Assembly: GCF_000020585.3 (NCBI RefSeq)
Contig: NC_011138.3
Coordinates: 1,004,815-1,068,814, forward strand
DNA: 64,000 bases
Source of the DNA: Alteromonas mediterranea DE
Lineage (GTDB): Bacteria; Pseudomonadota; Gammaproteobacteria; Enterobacterales; Alteromonadaceae
Reading direction: 5' to 3'
The first letter of the stretch is position 1. Every line of letters begins with the position of its first letter. The position numbers and the translations under genes were made by a program. Positions 41,346-50,562 of this stretch are shown here, in pieces. The notes beneath the pieces were generated by a model that had not been told where the DNA came from, ran no database searches, and worked only from the letters and a program-made list of their open reading frames with translations.

Positions 41346-41744
41346 TTATTCACCTTGCGCTGTTGCAGAGGCGACCAAAGGTGAGATGACTCGCCATTGA
41401 CCATCACGTTGACAGGTCGTTACTTTGCGCTGCGCGCCTGAAGGTGTGGTTTCACCGTCTTGTAAAGAAAACCGGATACATTTATTCCCAGTTGCCGAAA
41501 TATAATGCTTTATTGCTTTATAATCGTAGCCGTTAAAGCGTATTGAAAACGATTCTTTGGTATCGTGATAAAGATTGGCTTTTGGAATATTTATTGCAAG
41601 CTCTTTATCTGGTGCAAGGGAATAGGCAAGGGAAGAATGCACCAGGGGTATGTCAGCTTTGGTAACTGTAGGTGAGTTTGTGCACCCAGCTGCGCTTATC
41701 GTCAGCGCGAATGGCAAAATTAATCGTGTGAATTGTTTGAACAT
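41346..41744 (-). CDS. Putative lipoprotein, first gene of the export operon
   Basis: A 132-aa lipoprotein: signal peptide with lipobox SAAGC (Cys at about residue 21). The mature part contains two cysteines, NKCIRFSL and VTTCQRDGQWRV, that could form a disulfide. It ends 4 nt before the start of the SLBB exporter gene and so probably leads the export operon. I do not recognise the family; an accessory role in polysaccharide export is inferred from position only. The AT-rich gap 41745-42236 upstream should hold divergent promoters; it carries two copies of TCGCGCTAG and nothing else I recognise. Confidence 0.75.
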   Translation of the reverse strand: MFKQFTRLILPFALTISAAGCTNSPTVTKADIPLVHSSLAYSLAPDKELAINIPKANLYHDTKESFSIRFNGYDYKAIKHYISATGNKCIRFSLQDGETTPSGAQRKVTTCQRDGQWRVISPLVASATAQGE

Positions 41745-42236
41745 TAGCTTTCATATCCATATAGCAATTTCGCGCTAGGATAACATAAGTTTTAAAAAAA
41801 GCATGTTTGCTATCGCGCTAGTAGTGTCGTTTGAGCCATCTGAATGACAGTGAGCAGCGCAGCAAGTTCAAAAATGAAAAAAATGTTATCAAAGAAAGGA
41901 ATAAAGAGAGTTGTGAGTCGTTATAACTTCTAAGATTGTTAACATCACGGTGCGGTTTAACGGGTTATCTAAGTTATTTTGCCGGCTTCTCTATTACAAG
42001 ATGGGTTTTAACATGTTATTTTTGCGATTAGGGTGGTTACTTAAACGAATGTTTTATATTATATCGGGGTTTTCTATCCGCATATTCATATTAAAAAGCC
42101 CTCATCGCGCTGGAAAAAATGGAAGTTGTAAAAAAATGGAAGCGACATTTAGTTTGTTTACCAAGATTGTATGTGCACTGGCTATCAAAGAAGCGAGAAA
42201 CGTTTCTCTAGCTGGTGACGAGAGGTTGTGTGTTTT

Positions 42237-43298
42237 ATGCTAGCGTATTTGCAGTTCGTCCCGCTTTTTACTGCATTTTTTGTTGCCCTCATTCTGTTAG
42301 TGGTGATGACCCCATTGGCGCATCAGTTTGGTCTCGTTGACCAGCCTTCAGCGCGAAAACGCCATGCCGGAATCGTTCCATTAACCGGCGGTGTTGCGAT
42401 TTTTATGGCAGTCCTTGTTGCCAGCGTTGCCACTGATGTATGGATGAAAAATAACCCGCTGTTTTTCACAGCTTCTGCTTTTATTGTGCTACTTGGCATG
42501 CTGGACGACCGTTTTGATTTAAGTGCCAAAGGGCGCTTAATGTGTCAGTTCGGTGTGGCTGCTATTATGGCGTGGAGTGCACAGAATTACATTACATCAT
42601 TAGGCAATATCTTTGGTACAGGCGAGGTAGTGCTTGACCTAGGCGGCTACTTTTTCACTATTATTTGCGTTGTGGGCGTTATCAATGCGTTCAATATGAT
42701 TGATGGTATTGACGGCCTAGCCGGCGGAATGAGTTTAGTGATATTGCTCACTGTTGCTGGCTTTTTAACGTTTACGGGCCACGGCACATCGGTTATGGAG
42801 CCACTGATTATAGTAGCGGCTATCGTCCCCTTTCTTGCTTTCAATTTAAGTTGGAAAGGCTTTAAAGGTAATAAAATATTCATGGGCGATGCGGGAAGTA
42901 TGTTTGTAGGCTTGACCATCGTTTGGTTGCTTGTTGACCACACGCAAGGTGAGACGGCAGCGTTCAGGCCTATTACTGCGGTATGGCTAGTGGGTCTCCC
43001 TCTTATGGATATGGCTGCTATCATGTATCGTCGCGCGCGCAAGGGGCAGTCTATGCTAAAGCCCGATAGACAACACCTTCACAATATCTTTATGCGCGCT
43101 GGGCTAAGTAGCAGAAAGTCGTTGGTCGCCATCCTATGCTTAGGTGCGTGCTATTGCCTGATTGGTATCCTCGGCGAGGTCTATCAAGTGCCAGAGGCCG
43201 TAATGTTCTGGGGCTTTATGGGCTTGCTCGTTATTTACAGCCTAGTCATTCAGCATATATGGAGTGTATTGCGCTTCGTTAAGCGCTTAACATCATAG
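42237..43298 (+). CDS. wecA: Undecaprenyl-phosphate GlcNAc-1-phosphate transferase, WecA type
   Basis: Transfers a HexNAc-1-phosphate to undecaprenyl phosphate, starting O-antigen or related glycan synthesis. 353 aa from the ATG at 42237, 11 nt after AGAGG; a GTG at 42228 is too close to that site. About 11 membrane helices. Catalytic signatures: GLVDQPSARKRHAGIVPLTGG, GMLDDRFDLSAKGR, NAFNMIDGIDGLAGG, FMGDAGSMFVG and the cytoplasmic His-rich loop RQHLHNIFMRAG. It begins the plus-strand sugar-polymer genes. Confidence 0.93.
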   Translation: MLAYLQFVPLFTAFFVALILLVVMTPLAHQFGLVDQPSARKRHAGIVPLTGGVAIFMAVLVASVATDVWMKNNPLFFTASAFIVLLGMLDDRFDLSAKGRLMCQFGVAAIMAWSAQNYITSLGNIFGTGEVVLDLGGYFFTIICVVGVINAFNMIDGIDGLAGGMSLVILLTVAGFLTFTGHGTSVMEPLIIVAAIVPFLAFNLSWKGFKGNKIFMGDAGSMFVGLTIVWLLVDHTQGETAAFRPITAVWLVGLPLMDMAAIMYRRARKGQSMLKPDRQHLHNIFMRAGLSSRKSLVAILCLGACYCLIGILGEVYQVPEAVMFWGFMGLLVIYSLVIQHIWSVLRFVKRLTS

Positions 43299-43351
43299 TT
43301 TAAGTAAAACCATAGCAGGCTGCATAAAATCTCTGTAACATACCGACGAAT

Positions 43352-43380
43352 AAAAGCGCACTTATGAGCGCTTTTATTTT
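43352..43380 (+). terminator. Intrinsic terminator after wecA
   Basis: AAAAGCGC-acttatga-GCGCTTTT followed by ATTTT, 54 nt after the wecA stop. Confidence 0.8.
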
Positions 43381-43410
43381 CTTTGTTACTTATTTTTCTG
43401 GTAAAAACTC

Positions 43411-44298
43411 TTGATAAATCAATTCTCTATTCTTCACGATAAAAACAAAAAACAGCATGTTGAATCGATTGTTGCGATGGCGGTTTATCAAGCTGACAAT
43501 GCAAAATGGCTTCGTGAAGCGATAGACAGTATTACAAAACAAACCTATACCAATTTCTTATTTGTTATCGTCATTGATGGCCCGGTACCACAAGCCATTT
43601 CAGGGGTGCTCAATGATGCAGTAAAGCGTGACGATAGAATTATTCTTACGCAAAACAGCCATAACATTGGTTTAGCAAGTTGTATGAATGCTGTGATCGA
43701 TTTTTCTATGCAGTTCAAACCTACTTTTTTTGTAAGAATGGACGCTGATGATATATCAGAAGAACACAGGCTATTACGCCAAATAACCTACCTTAAAAGG
43801 CATAGCAATATATCTGTGCTGGGGTCAGCCCTAACTGAAATAAATGAAAGTGGGTTCAAGGTAGGGGCACGAGTTATGCCAGCGTCTCACAAACAAATCG
43901 TGCGTATTCTTCCACGCAGGTGCTCACTTAACCATCCTACCGTAGTTATTCGCTATAACGTTTTCAACGATGGTCATCGCTATAACGGGGACCTACTCAA
44001 CACGCAAGATTACTTTTTTTGGATCACGCTCGCGTCGAAGGGATATATATTTAGAAACCTTAAAGATAGGTTGTTAAAGTTCAGACGCGTAAACAACTTT
44101 TATAAGCGCCGCGGCCTAAGTAAGTCTTTAAACGAGTTTAAAGCTCGCGTGTACGCTATTACCAAGCTAAAGCAATTTTCCCCCTATAACTTTTTCTATG
44201 CTTGTGGCGTACTTTCATTGCGTCTAATGCCGGGTAAAATCGTTAAATTAGCCTACAAGCTTGATAGGCATTTGTTAGAGAGGTTTGGTAAGCATTGA
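43411..44298 (+). CDS. Family 2 glycosyltransferase
   Basis: A 295-aa GT-A fold transferase. The N-terminal segment SIVAMAVYQADNAKWLREAIDSITKQ is the usual family-2 nucleotide-binding start, FVRMDADDIS carries the metal-binding DxD, and GSALTEINESG, LNHPTVVIR and TQDYFFWITLA follow. The start is uncertain: TTG at 43411 keeps a complete first strand, whereas the first ATG (43477) would remove it. Donor and acceptor cannot be read from the sequence. The stop overlaps the start of the next transferase (TTGA), so the two are coupled. Confidence 0.88.
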   Translation: MINQFSILHDKNKKQHVESIVAMAVYQADNAKWLREAIDSITKQTYTNFLFVIVIDGPVPQAISGVLNDAVKRDDRIILTQNSHNIGLASCMNAVIDFSMQFKPTFFVRMDADDISEEHRLLRQITYLKRHSNISVLGSALTEINESGFKVGARVMPASHKQIVRILPRRCSLNHPTVVIRYNVFNDGHRYNGDLLNTQDYFFWITLASKGYIFRNLKDRLLKFRRVNNFYKRRGLSKSLNEFKARVYAITKLKQFSPYNFFYACGVLSLRLMPGKIVKLAYKLDRHLLERFGKH

Positions 44299-45173
44299 CT
44301 ACTGGCGTTGTCGTAATATTATTTAACCCAGATGTTGAGCACGTAAATGCCCTCATTAATGCGTTTACGGCGCCTGAGTGGAATATAGTATTAGTTGATA
44401 ACTCGTTTGAGCGAACGCAGTACTCAGCCTCTCGCAATGTTACTTACATTCATTGCTCAAGCAACGTAGGCATAGCGCAAGCGCAAAATATCGGCTTAAA
44501 GAGGCTTTTTGATAATGATGTCGAGCATGCGTTTTTGCTCGATCAAGATAGCTTGTTTTCTCCTGACATTGCCCACGAACTGCTGAGGCAATTTCTCCAA
44601 CTTGAAAAAGAGCATTCCATTGCCGCTATTGGCCCTTCTATCTACTGCCAATTTTCTGAGTGTGTTGACAAGGGCGTACTGCAAAAAGGAAAGCAAGTTT
44701 CTAATACGCTGAAAGAAGTAAAGCAAATCATAGCCTCTGGTATGTTAATTTCTCGCTATGCCTTCAACAAAGTGGGTGGAAAAGAAAGTAAGCTTTTTAT
44801 CGACGGCGTTGACCACGAGTGGTGTTGGCGTGCACGCGCGAAAGGAATGGTAATCTATCAATCGCTCAGTGCATGTATGCCTCATCGGCAGGGGGACGAC
44901 AGAGTAAAAGTATGCGGCGTGACCTTTAAACAGGGCGCGCCCGTACGACTTTATTACCAATTTCGCAACGTACTTATTTTAGCTCGTCGGCGCTATGTAC
45001 CGCTTTATTGGAAAGTACGTCATGTTTGTGCAATACCACTTCGGTATATTGTAAACCGTTATTGCTTTACGCAGGGTAAAGAGCGCGGGCGTTTCATGCG
45101 TGAAGGTATTAAAGACGGTTTTCTGCATCGAACTGGCCCATTAGGCGTTAAAGGTAAGGGTAAACAGCGTTAG
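44295..45173 (+). CDS. Family 2 glycosyltransferase, rhamnosyltransferase-like
   Basis: A 292-aa GT-A fold protein: VVILFNPDVEHVNALINAF, IVLVDNS, SSNVGIAQAQNIGLKRLF, FLLDQDSLFSPD (DxD region) and a late FIDGVDHEWCWRARAKG that is characteristic of RfbF/WbbL-type rhamnosyltransferases. TTG start overlapping the previous stop. The C-terminal 70 residues are basic (QFRNVLILARRRYVPLYWK), fitting peripheral membrane attachment. Likely extends the glycan initiated by WecA; sugar specificity is inferred. Confidence 0.87.
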   Translation: MTTGVVVILFNPDVEHVNALINAFTAPEWNIVLVDNSFERTQYSASRNVTYIHCSSNVGIAQAQNIGLKRLFDNDVEHAFLLDQDSLFSPDIAHELLRQFLQLEKEHSIAAIGPSIYCQFSECVDKGVLQKGKQVSNTLKEVKQIIASGMLISRYAFNKVGGKESKLFIDGVDHEWCWRARAKGMVIYQSLSACMPHRQGDDRVKVCGVTFKQGAPVRLYYQFRNVLILARRRYVPLYWKVRHVCAIPLRYIVNRYCFTQGKERGRFMREGIKDGFLHRTGPLGVKGKGKQR

Positions 45174-45463
45174 CTAAAAGCAACACTTTTGCAAAAAGTT
45201 GCAGACCTAACGTGAAAATTGTGCGCTATGCACTTTCACTAAATTGGTGCATTAGATATTATTTATCCCAATATTAGTGCTTTAAAACTAGGATTTAGAC
45301 GGCTTTGCCCGTTTTTAATACATTAACGCTCTAAAAAGGTAATTGGAACATCGATTGCATTACTCGTACTAACAGATGCAAATATGTTTTTGCTTAAGAA
45401 ATACTTCGATAATGGAGTGTCGGCTTGAGCGTGAATTTAGGATTTTAAAAAAGGATATTAACT

Positions 45464-46354
45464 ATGAGTCAGGTTAAAAAAGCGGTAATCCCTGTAGCAG
45501 GTCTTGGGACGCGTATGCTTCCCGCAACGAAAGCTATTCCTAAGGAAATGCTGCCAGTTGTCGATAAGCCGCTAATTCAATATGTAGTTAGTGAATGTGT
45601 CGCTGCAGGACTAAAAGAAATAATTCTCGTTACTCACGCAAGTAAGAACAGCATTGAAAACCATTTCGATACGTCTTTTGAACTTGAAGCAACGCTAGAA
45701 AAGCGTGTTAAGCGTCAGCTTTTAGAAGAAGTTCAGTCAATTTGCCCGAAAGACGTAACCATTATGCATATTCGTCAAGGTGTGGCGAATGGCTTGGGTC
45801 ATGCCGTGTTGTGCGCCCGTCCTCTTATTGGTGATGCGCCTTTTGCGGTGGTTCTTCCTGACGTAATTATTGACGATGTTGCCAGCGACCCTAAAAAAGA
45901 TAACCTTGCAGACATGGTGGCGAAGTTTAACACAAGTCGCGTAAGTCAGGTTATGGTTGAGCAAGTACCGGATGAAGATATCTCTAAATTTGGTATCGCT
46001 GATTTAGATGGTGCCGCAATTGCGCCAGGCGATTCTGCTAAAATTCATAAAATGGTAGAAAAGCCACCTCGTGATGAAGCCCCGTCAGATCTAGCTGTAG
46101 TGGGCAGATACGTGCTTTCTGAAAAGATTTGGGATCTGCTAGAATTTACTCCTCCTGGTGCTGGTGGTGAAGTTCAGCTTACTGATGCCATTGATGCGCT
46201 AATGAAGCTTGAGCAAGTGGATGCTTACTACATGAAAGGCAAGAGCCACGACTGCGGTAGTAAACTAGGCTATATGAAGGCAAACGTAGAGTACGCACTT
46301 CGTCACCCATCTTTAGGCGATGAGTTTAAAGAATACTTAGCTACAGTACTTTAA
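45464..46354 (+). CDS. galU: UTP-glucose-1-phosphate uridylyltransferase
   Basis: Makes UDP-glucose from UTP and glucose-1-phosphate. 296 aa. The nucleotide-binding start [27 protein letters not shown] is intact, as are [27 protein letters not shown] and [27 protein letters not shown]. Strong AAAGGA ribosome site 9 nt before the ATG. It follows a 290-nt gap without other recognised features, so it has its own promoter. With galE it would feed the polysaccharide genes on both sides. Confidence 0.97.
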   Translation: MSQVKKAVIPVAGLGTRMLPATKAIPKEMLPVVDKPLIQYVVSECVAAGLKEIILVTHASKNSIENHFDTSFELEATLEKRVKRQLLEEVQSICPKDVTIMHIRQGVANGLGHAVLCARPLIGDAPFAVVLPDVIIDDVASDPKKDNLADMVAKFNTSRVSQVMVEQVPDEDISKFGIADLDGAAIAPGDSAKIHKMVEKPPRDEAPSDLAVVGRYVLSEKIWDLLEFTPPGAGGEVQLTDAIDALMKLEQVDAYYMKGKSHDCGSKLGYMKANVEYALRHPSLGDEFKEYLATVL

Positions 46355-46383
46355 TAATATAGTAAGCTAGTTATAAGCTTAAG

Positions 46384-46412
46384 AAAAATGCGCCCGAGAG
46401 GCGCATTTTTTA
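46384..46412 (+). terminator. Intrinsic terminator after galU
   Basis: AAAAATGCGCC-cgaga-GGCGCATTTTTT, 30 nt after the galU stop; symmetrical enough to serve also the convergent ComEA-like gene. Confidence 0.92.
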
Positions 46413-46433
46413 TGGGTGGGGGTACTAGCCCTG

Positions 46434-46751
46434 CTACTTTACCAGAACATAGCTTTCAATTTTGCTTAGCATTTTCTCACCAATGCCCCTTACTTGTGTA
46501 AGCTGTGCGACTTCTAAAAAAGGGCCAACTTCTTCACGATATTTGATAATGGCCTTTGCTTTAGATTGTCCCACTCCGGGCAATGTAACGAGTTGCTCGA
46601 CAGTAGCCGTATTTAAATCGATACGCTGCTGTTGAGGCAAATTTGCACTTATCGCATTGCTCGTATCGCTAGACTCTTGCGCGTTAACGACGGGTGTTTG
46701 GATGGCTAACGCCGATAGTACGAGTAAACCTGAAACTAACTTTCTCATCAT
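46434..46751 (-). CDS. ComEA-family helix-hairpin-helix protein
   Basis: A 105-aa secreted protein: signal peptide (LVSGLLVLSALAIQTPVVNAQ), then the ComEA-type tandem helix-hairpin-helix domain, IDLNTATVEQLVTLPGVGQSKAKAIIKYREEVGPF and LTQVRGIGEKMLSKIE. Such proteins bind double-stranded DNA in the periplasm and help DNA uptake. Single gene, converging on galU. The 46752-47068 stretch upstream carries no other gene I recognise. Confidence 0.9.
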   Translation of the reverse strand: MMRKLVSGLLVLSALAIQTPVVNAQESSDTSNAISANLPQQQRIDLNTATVEQLVTLPGVGQSKAKAIIKYREEVGPFLEVAQLTQVRGIGEKMLSKIESYVLVK

Positions 46752-47068
46752 CTTTCCTTGTATGTTGCGCTAAAACGTTTATGCCCGTTGTTGTCGGTAT
46801 GTTTTAGCATCTTTCTGTTTGCGTTATGTACATAAAGGGCGCTGAATGTCATGACCGACGGCCCGCATAAATTAGCTGTGTATATTTACCGTTCTGATGA
46901 CTTTGACAGAACCGGTAGTTAGGCAGCTCAGCACGCTTTAATGGGTACAATGGAAATGATAAGTGGGAATGAGAAAAGCGGTAGTCCAGTTTTAGTACAG
47001 TTTTCTACGTGACGTTAGCCTTTTTGGGTATTTAAATGATCATGGGTATTAAGCCATAAGTTCTAGAC

Positions 47069-47095
47069 AAAAAAACGGGCTAGTGAGCCCGTTTT
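47069..47095 (-). terminator. Intrinsic terminator after the isocitrate dehydrogenase gene
   Basis: On the minus strand AAAACGGGCT-cact-AGCCCGTTTT followed by further T residues, 40 nt after the stop. The rest of the 46752-47134 gap shows no other feature. Confidence 0.9.
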
Positions 47096-47134
47096 CGTGG
47101 TTATAGCGCTTAAACCGCGTAAACGCTTTGCACT

Positions 47135-48142
47135 TTATAGGCGGTCTAGAAGTGCCTGTGTGAATTCAGTGGTACCAGCTTCGCCACCCAAGTCGCGAGT
47201 CGTACGGTCGCCTGATTCAATAACGTCTTTAAGAGCTGCACGGATCTTCTCTGCTTTGTCACCCATGTTCAGGTATTCAAGCATTTGCGCTGCAGCTAGA
47301 ACTACTGACGTTGGGTTAGCTAGGTTTTTGCCTGCAATATCGGGGGCTGAGCCATGCACTGCTTCAAAAATAGCGCAGTCTTCACCAATGTTTGCTCCAG
47401 GGGCCATACCAAGACCACCTACAAGACCAGCACATAGATCAGATAGGATGTCACCGAAAAGGTTAGTCGTTACGATAACGTCGAACTGGTGCGGGTTCAT
47501 AACAAGCTGCATACAGCAGTTATCAACAATCATTTCAGCCGATTCGATATCTGGGTAACGCTCGCCAACTTCGCGGGCAACTTTAAGGAATAGGCCTGAG
47601 GTTGACTTAAGAATGTTAGCTTTGTGAACCGCAGTCACTTTCTTGCGGCCTTCACGACGGGCTAGTTCGTAAGCAAAAGTCACAATTTTTTCAGCGCCGT
47701 CGCGCGTGATTTTACTCATCGCTTCAGCTTCGTTACCGTCTTCTGATACCACTTGACCTAAGCCAGAGTACATACCTTGCGTGTTTTCACGAACGGTGAT
47801 GATATCAATGTCTTCGTAGCGTGCTTTTGTGCCTTTAAAAGACATTACAGGGCGAAGGTTTGCGTACAGTTTGAACTGTTTGCGAAGACTAACATTGATT
47901 GAGGTAAAACCTTCACCAACAGGCGTAGTCAACGGGCCTTTAAGCGCAACTTTGTTTTTTGCGATTAGGTCTAGTGTCTCTTGAGGTAGAAGCTCGCCAT
48001 GTTCTTCCAGTGCGACTAAACCAGCGTCGGCATAGTCATAGGCAAAGTCACAGCCAACCTTATCTAGAATTTTTGTGGTTGCATCGATAATGTCCGGGCC
48101 AATGCCGTCACCGCGGATGACTGTAATACGTTGCTGAGTCAT
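47135..48142 (-). CDS. NAD-type isocitrate dehydrogenase (IDH3-like)
   Basis: Decarboxylating dehydrogenase of the isocitrate/isopropylmalate family, 335 aa from the ATG at 48142; an ATG at 48193 is in frame but adds residues outside the family. Motifs: VIRGDGIGPDIIDAT, GPLTTPVGEGFTSINVSLRK (the Ser that binds isocitrate), VRENTQGMYSG, HKANILKSTSG, DNCCMQLVMNPHQFDV and [10 protein letters not shown]. The SxN and RENT segments indicate isocitrate rather than isopropylmalate or tartrate. NAD preference is inferred from similarity to IDH3-type enzymes. Single gene. Confidence 0.88.
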   Translation of the reverse strand: MTQQRITVIRGDGIGPDIIDATTKILDKVGCDFAYDYADAGLVALEEHGELLPQETLDLIAKNKVALKGPLTTPVGEGFTSINVSLRKQFKLYANLRPVMSFKGTKARYEDIDIITVRENTQGMYSGLGQVVSEDGNEAEAMSKITRDGAEKIVTFAYELARREGRKKVTAVHKANILKSTSGLFLKVAREVGERYPDIESAEMIVDNCCMQLVMNPHQFDVIVTTNLFGDILSDLCAGLVGGLGMAPGANIGEDCAIFEAVHGSAPDIAGKNLANPTSVVLAAAQMLEYLNMGDKAEKIRAALKDVIESGDRTTRDLGGEAGTTEFTQALLDRL

Positions 48143-48390
48143 GTGGAGGGATCCTCTGGTAATTCTGTTATCAAAATCGTTAGGTTTATTCAATTTTATA
48201 TGACGCGTAAAGTGCCAAATTCTGCTTGCTTACTTATTATAATGGAAATTGTAGGGAAAAGAGTTAAGCACTGCAAAAGTTGCCGTATTTTATACGATAG
48301 CCGGCGCAAGTTATAGCCATTCGTAAAGATAAATTAAGGCGTTACTGTGAAAAGCTAGAGTGGGGTGATGTTGTCAAGGCATATTGCGCG

Positions 48391-50007
48391 CTATAAAGCA
48401 CGCGGGCAAAAGAGTAGTTGCCCATTTGCGTCTAACGCTTGCAGCACGTCATCTTGATCTATGTGTAAGATATTTAGAATGGATTTAACGCTAATATTGT
48501 GCAGCAAAGAATAGGCGTCTTGCGTAAACAAGCACGCTTTTGCTAACGCAAAACTTAATGAAATGATAGCCTGCTCTTTTTGTAGCGATTTCGGTACCTC
48601 ACTACTTGCTTTACTGCATTGATGAATAACGGCGCGCCACGTTGAACTTTGATGCCAGCTTCCGGCAAGTTCAGATGCAATGGCAAGCCAAGGCGTGTCA
48701 GACTTTACTTTAAAGGCTTTATTGATAGATACAGCGCTAGCGCCACTAACGGGAAGTGTCTTAGATACTTTGAAGCCGGGTAAGGTAAACAGAGGCGCAC
48801 AAACAAATGTCATGGTTAACGCTGCCGACTGTGGCGAAAATTTAGTATTCGCTGTTTGGGCAAAGTGGCTAGCAAATGCGCACGCAAGCAGGGTAAATTG
48901 CTTGCACATAGGCAGCAGCGGATATTGATTCTGCGTTAACCGCTCCATTAAAGCGAACTGTATAAGCATATCGCCAACGCGTTCGATACCGTAGGTTAAT
49001 ACTGCTTGTTTTATATTCTTGACCGGCAGCTGCAGTCGATTATCCTGACTGGCCGTTTGCATTAAAAACTGATTGAACGTGGGGACTTGCTCAATTTTTT
49101 CGCAGAGTTCAGGGATATCTACTTCAGATTTTTGAAGTGCATCAACTATCGATAACAGCGCGTTGGGCGGATGCTGGATTGCATAGTTAGAGGGTAAAAA
49201 AGGCGTGCCCCCTTGGTTTACCCTAGCTTGTGCTGTGTCGGTATATAACGCAATAAAGTGCTCAAAGGGCATAGACATTGCGACGGGGGAATGTATGGAT
49301 GATAGCGGTAACCATTTACCATCTTCATTCTCGCTGCTTGGCATAAACACAAAACCATGGTTTTGCTGTATATCTATCAATGCGCCAGGAGCACCATTGG
49401 CGTATATTTTTGCTCCGGGTAACGCACGCTCAAACAAAGCAATCAAAGCAGCAAGATAATGCCTGTCATTTGCGGGCAAGCGCACCGCAACCTGCGAGAA
49501 TAGCGTTTGGTAACCCACTTTTTTTGGTCTATTTGCGAATATCCCAGCGAGAAGACAAAGCCGCTGTGCCATATTCAGCCTGCTATCTGCTACATAGTTT
49601 ATTTGTTTAGTAGCTTGAAAGGCTTTCTGTAAACGTAGGGTGTCTAACCACACAGAGAGGTTGTGGTTGCGCAAAAAACGAATTACGGCAGCGGTTTGCT
49701 CTCGTGTCGTTTCTTTATCAGATAACCATAGGGTAGCAAGCAATGAAGCGAGAATATGCTGTAAATAATGATCGTTAAAGCGACACAGTTTGCCAAACAA
49801 CGCTAATAACAAAAGTTGATGTGTGTCTTTGGGAAGGTCATTATCAATGTGCAAACTGGCACTAGCAATAGCAGGGTTGGCGTTAACCAGCGTCAGTACT
49901 CGCTTGGCATTTTTAAGCCAAAAATTGATGCGCTGCTCGACAGACAGTGTCTCATCGCCCTGGTGCACCAATCGCTTGAGCGTGGAAATGATGTTAGTCA
50001 CTCCCAA
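48391..50007 (-). CDS. HDOD-domain protein
   Basis: A 538-aa cytoplasmic protein. The C-terminal half holds an HDOD-like region (LCEKIEQVPTFNQFLMQTASQD, VKNIKQAVLTYGIERVGDMLIQFALMERL); the N-terminal half is helical with no recognised domain (QRINFWLKNAKRVLTLV). HDOD proteins usually act in signalling and lack HD catalytic residues. It begins 5 nt after the stop of the DUF3192 gene, so the two may be cotranscribed. Function unknown. Confidence 0.75.
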   Translation of the reverse strand: MGVTNIISTLKRLVHQGDETLSVEQRINFWLKNAKRVLTLVNANPAIASASLHIDNDLPKDTHQLLLLALFGKLCRFNDHYLQHILASLLATLWLSDKETTREQTAAVIRFLRNHNLSVWLDTLRLQKAFQATKQINYVADSRLNMAQRLCLLAGIFANRPKKVGYQTLFSQVAVRLPANDRHYLAALIALFERALPGAKIYANGAPGALIDIQQNHGFVFMPSSENEDGKWLPLSSIHSPVAMSMPFEHFIALYTDTAQARVNQGGTPFLPSNYAIQHPPNALLSIVDALQKSEVDIPELCEKIEQVPTFNQFLMQTASQDNRLQLPVKNIKQAVLTYGIERVGDMLIQFALMERLTQNQYPLLPMCKQFTLLACAFASHFAQTANTKFSPQSAALTMTFVCAPLFTLPGFKVSKTLPVSGASAVSINKAFKVKSDTPWLAIASELAGSWHQSSTWRAVIHQCSKASSEVPKSLQKEQAIISLSFALAKACLFTQDAYSLLHNISVKSILNILHIDQDDVLQALDANGQLLFCPRAL

Positions 50008-50012
50008 TCCTT

Positions 50013-50387
50013 TTAACTTTTTTGATAACTGGAGTAGGCCCCTTCACCCCATGCAATTAGCTTGTCATTTTCAAATAAGAGTGGGGTACATTCGTCCTGT
50101 GTAGTCAAACCGTCGGCTCGAACGTGCTGGGTTCTGAAAAACATGACTTGAATAGCCATTGACCCCTGTCGTTTGGCCTCGGTAATATCAGGCGAGCCAA
50201 GAAGCGCAAGCACCTCTTCTCGTGTACTGCCTAATTTTAATTTAGTAATTTGAACGCGGTTGTATTCTTCACGGTCTTTCCAGTCCATATTTTCTGGTTT
50301 ATCGGGGTAAAAAGCGATAACCATAAAAACAAACACCGCGTATAACGCGACGCCAGCTAAAATTAGGCGAATGACCTTGGTATTCAT
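50013..50387 (-). CDS. DUF3192 protein with N-terminal membrane anchor
   Basis: A 124-aa protein: one N-terminal helix (LILAGVALYAVFVFMVIAF), then a periplasmic SmpA/OmlA-like small domain with WKDREEYNRVQITKLKLGSTREEVLALLG, FFRTQHVRADGLTTQDECTPLLF and AWGEGAYSS. The same domain recurs in the lipoprotein at 55820-56185. This copy is anchored by an uncleaved helix instead of a lipobox. Five nt upstream of the HDOD gene. Function unknown. Confidence 0.85.
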   Translation of the reverse strand: MNTKVIRLILAGVALYAVFVFMVIAFYPDKPENMDWKDREEYNRVQITKLKLGSTREEVLALLGSPDITEAKRQGSMAIQVMFFRTQHVRADGLTTQDECTPLLFENDKLIAWGEGAYSSYQKS

Positions 50388-50562
50388 GACCGTTACTTCT
50401 CGTTTCTCTGTACTCGAATGTTAGTGCTAATCACAGGCCCAAAACAAGGTGACGCGTTGCGCATGACATTCATTCGTTAAACAATACTCTGAGGCAGTGT
50501 ACCGCAAAATAGCTATTAAACATAAGTAGTAAACGTAAGCAAATGCTTCCTCGAGTTTTTGC

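Noticed and set aside
41950..42243. 97-codon open frame upstream of wecA
   Set aside because: AT-rich, biased to Phe/Lys/Arg, no family similarity, overlaps the wecA ribosome site region.
47135..48142. Second leuB
   Set aside because: The substrate loop has the SxN and RENT segments of isocitrate dehydrogenase rather than RELTSG of LeuB.
48131..48316. Short frame upstream of the isocitrate dehydrogenase gene
   Set aside because: Overlaps the gene start on the other strand and shows no ribosome site or family similarity.
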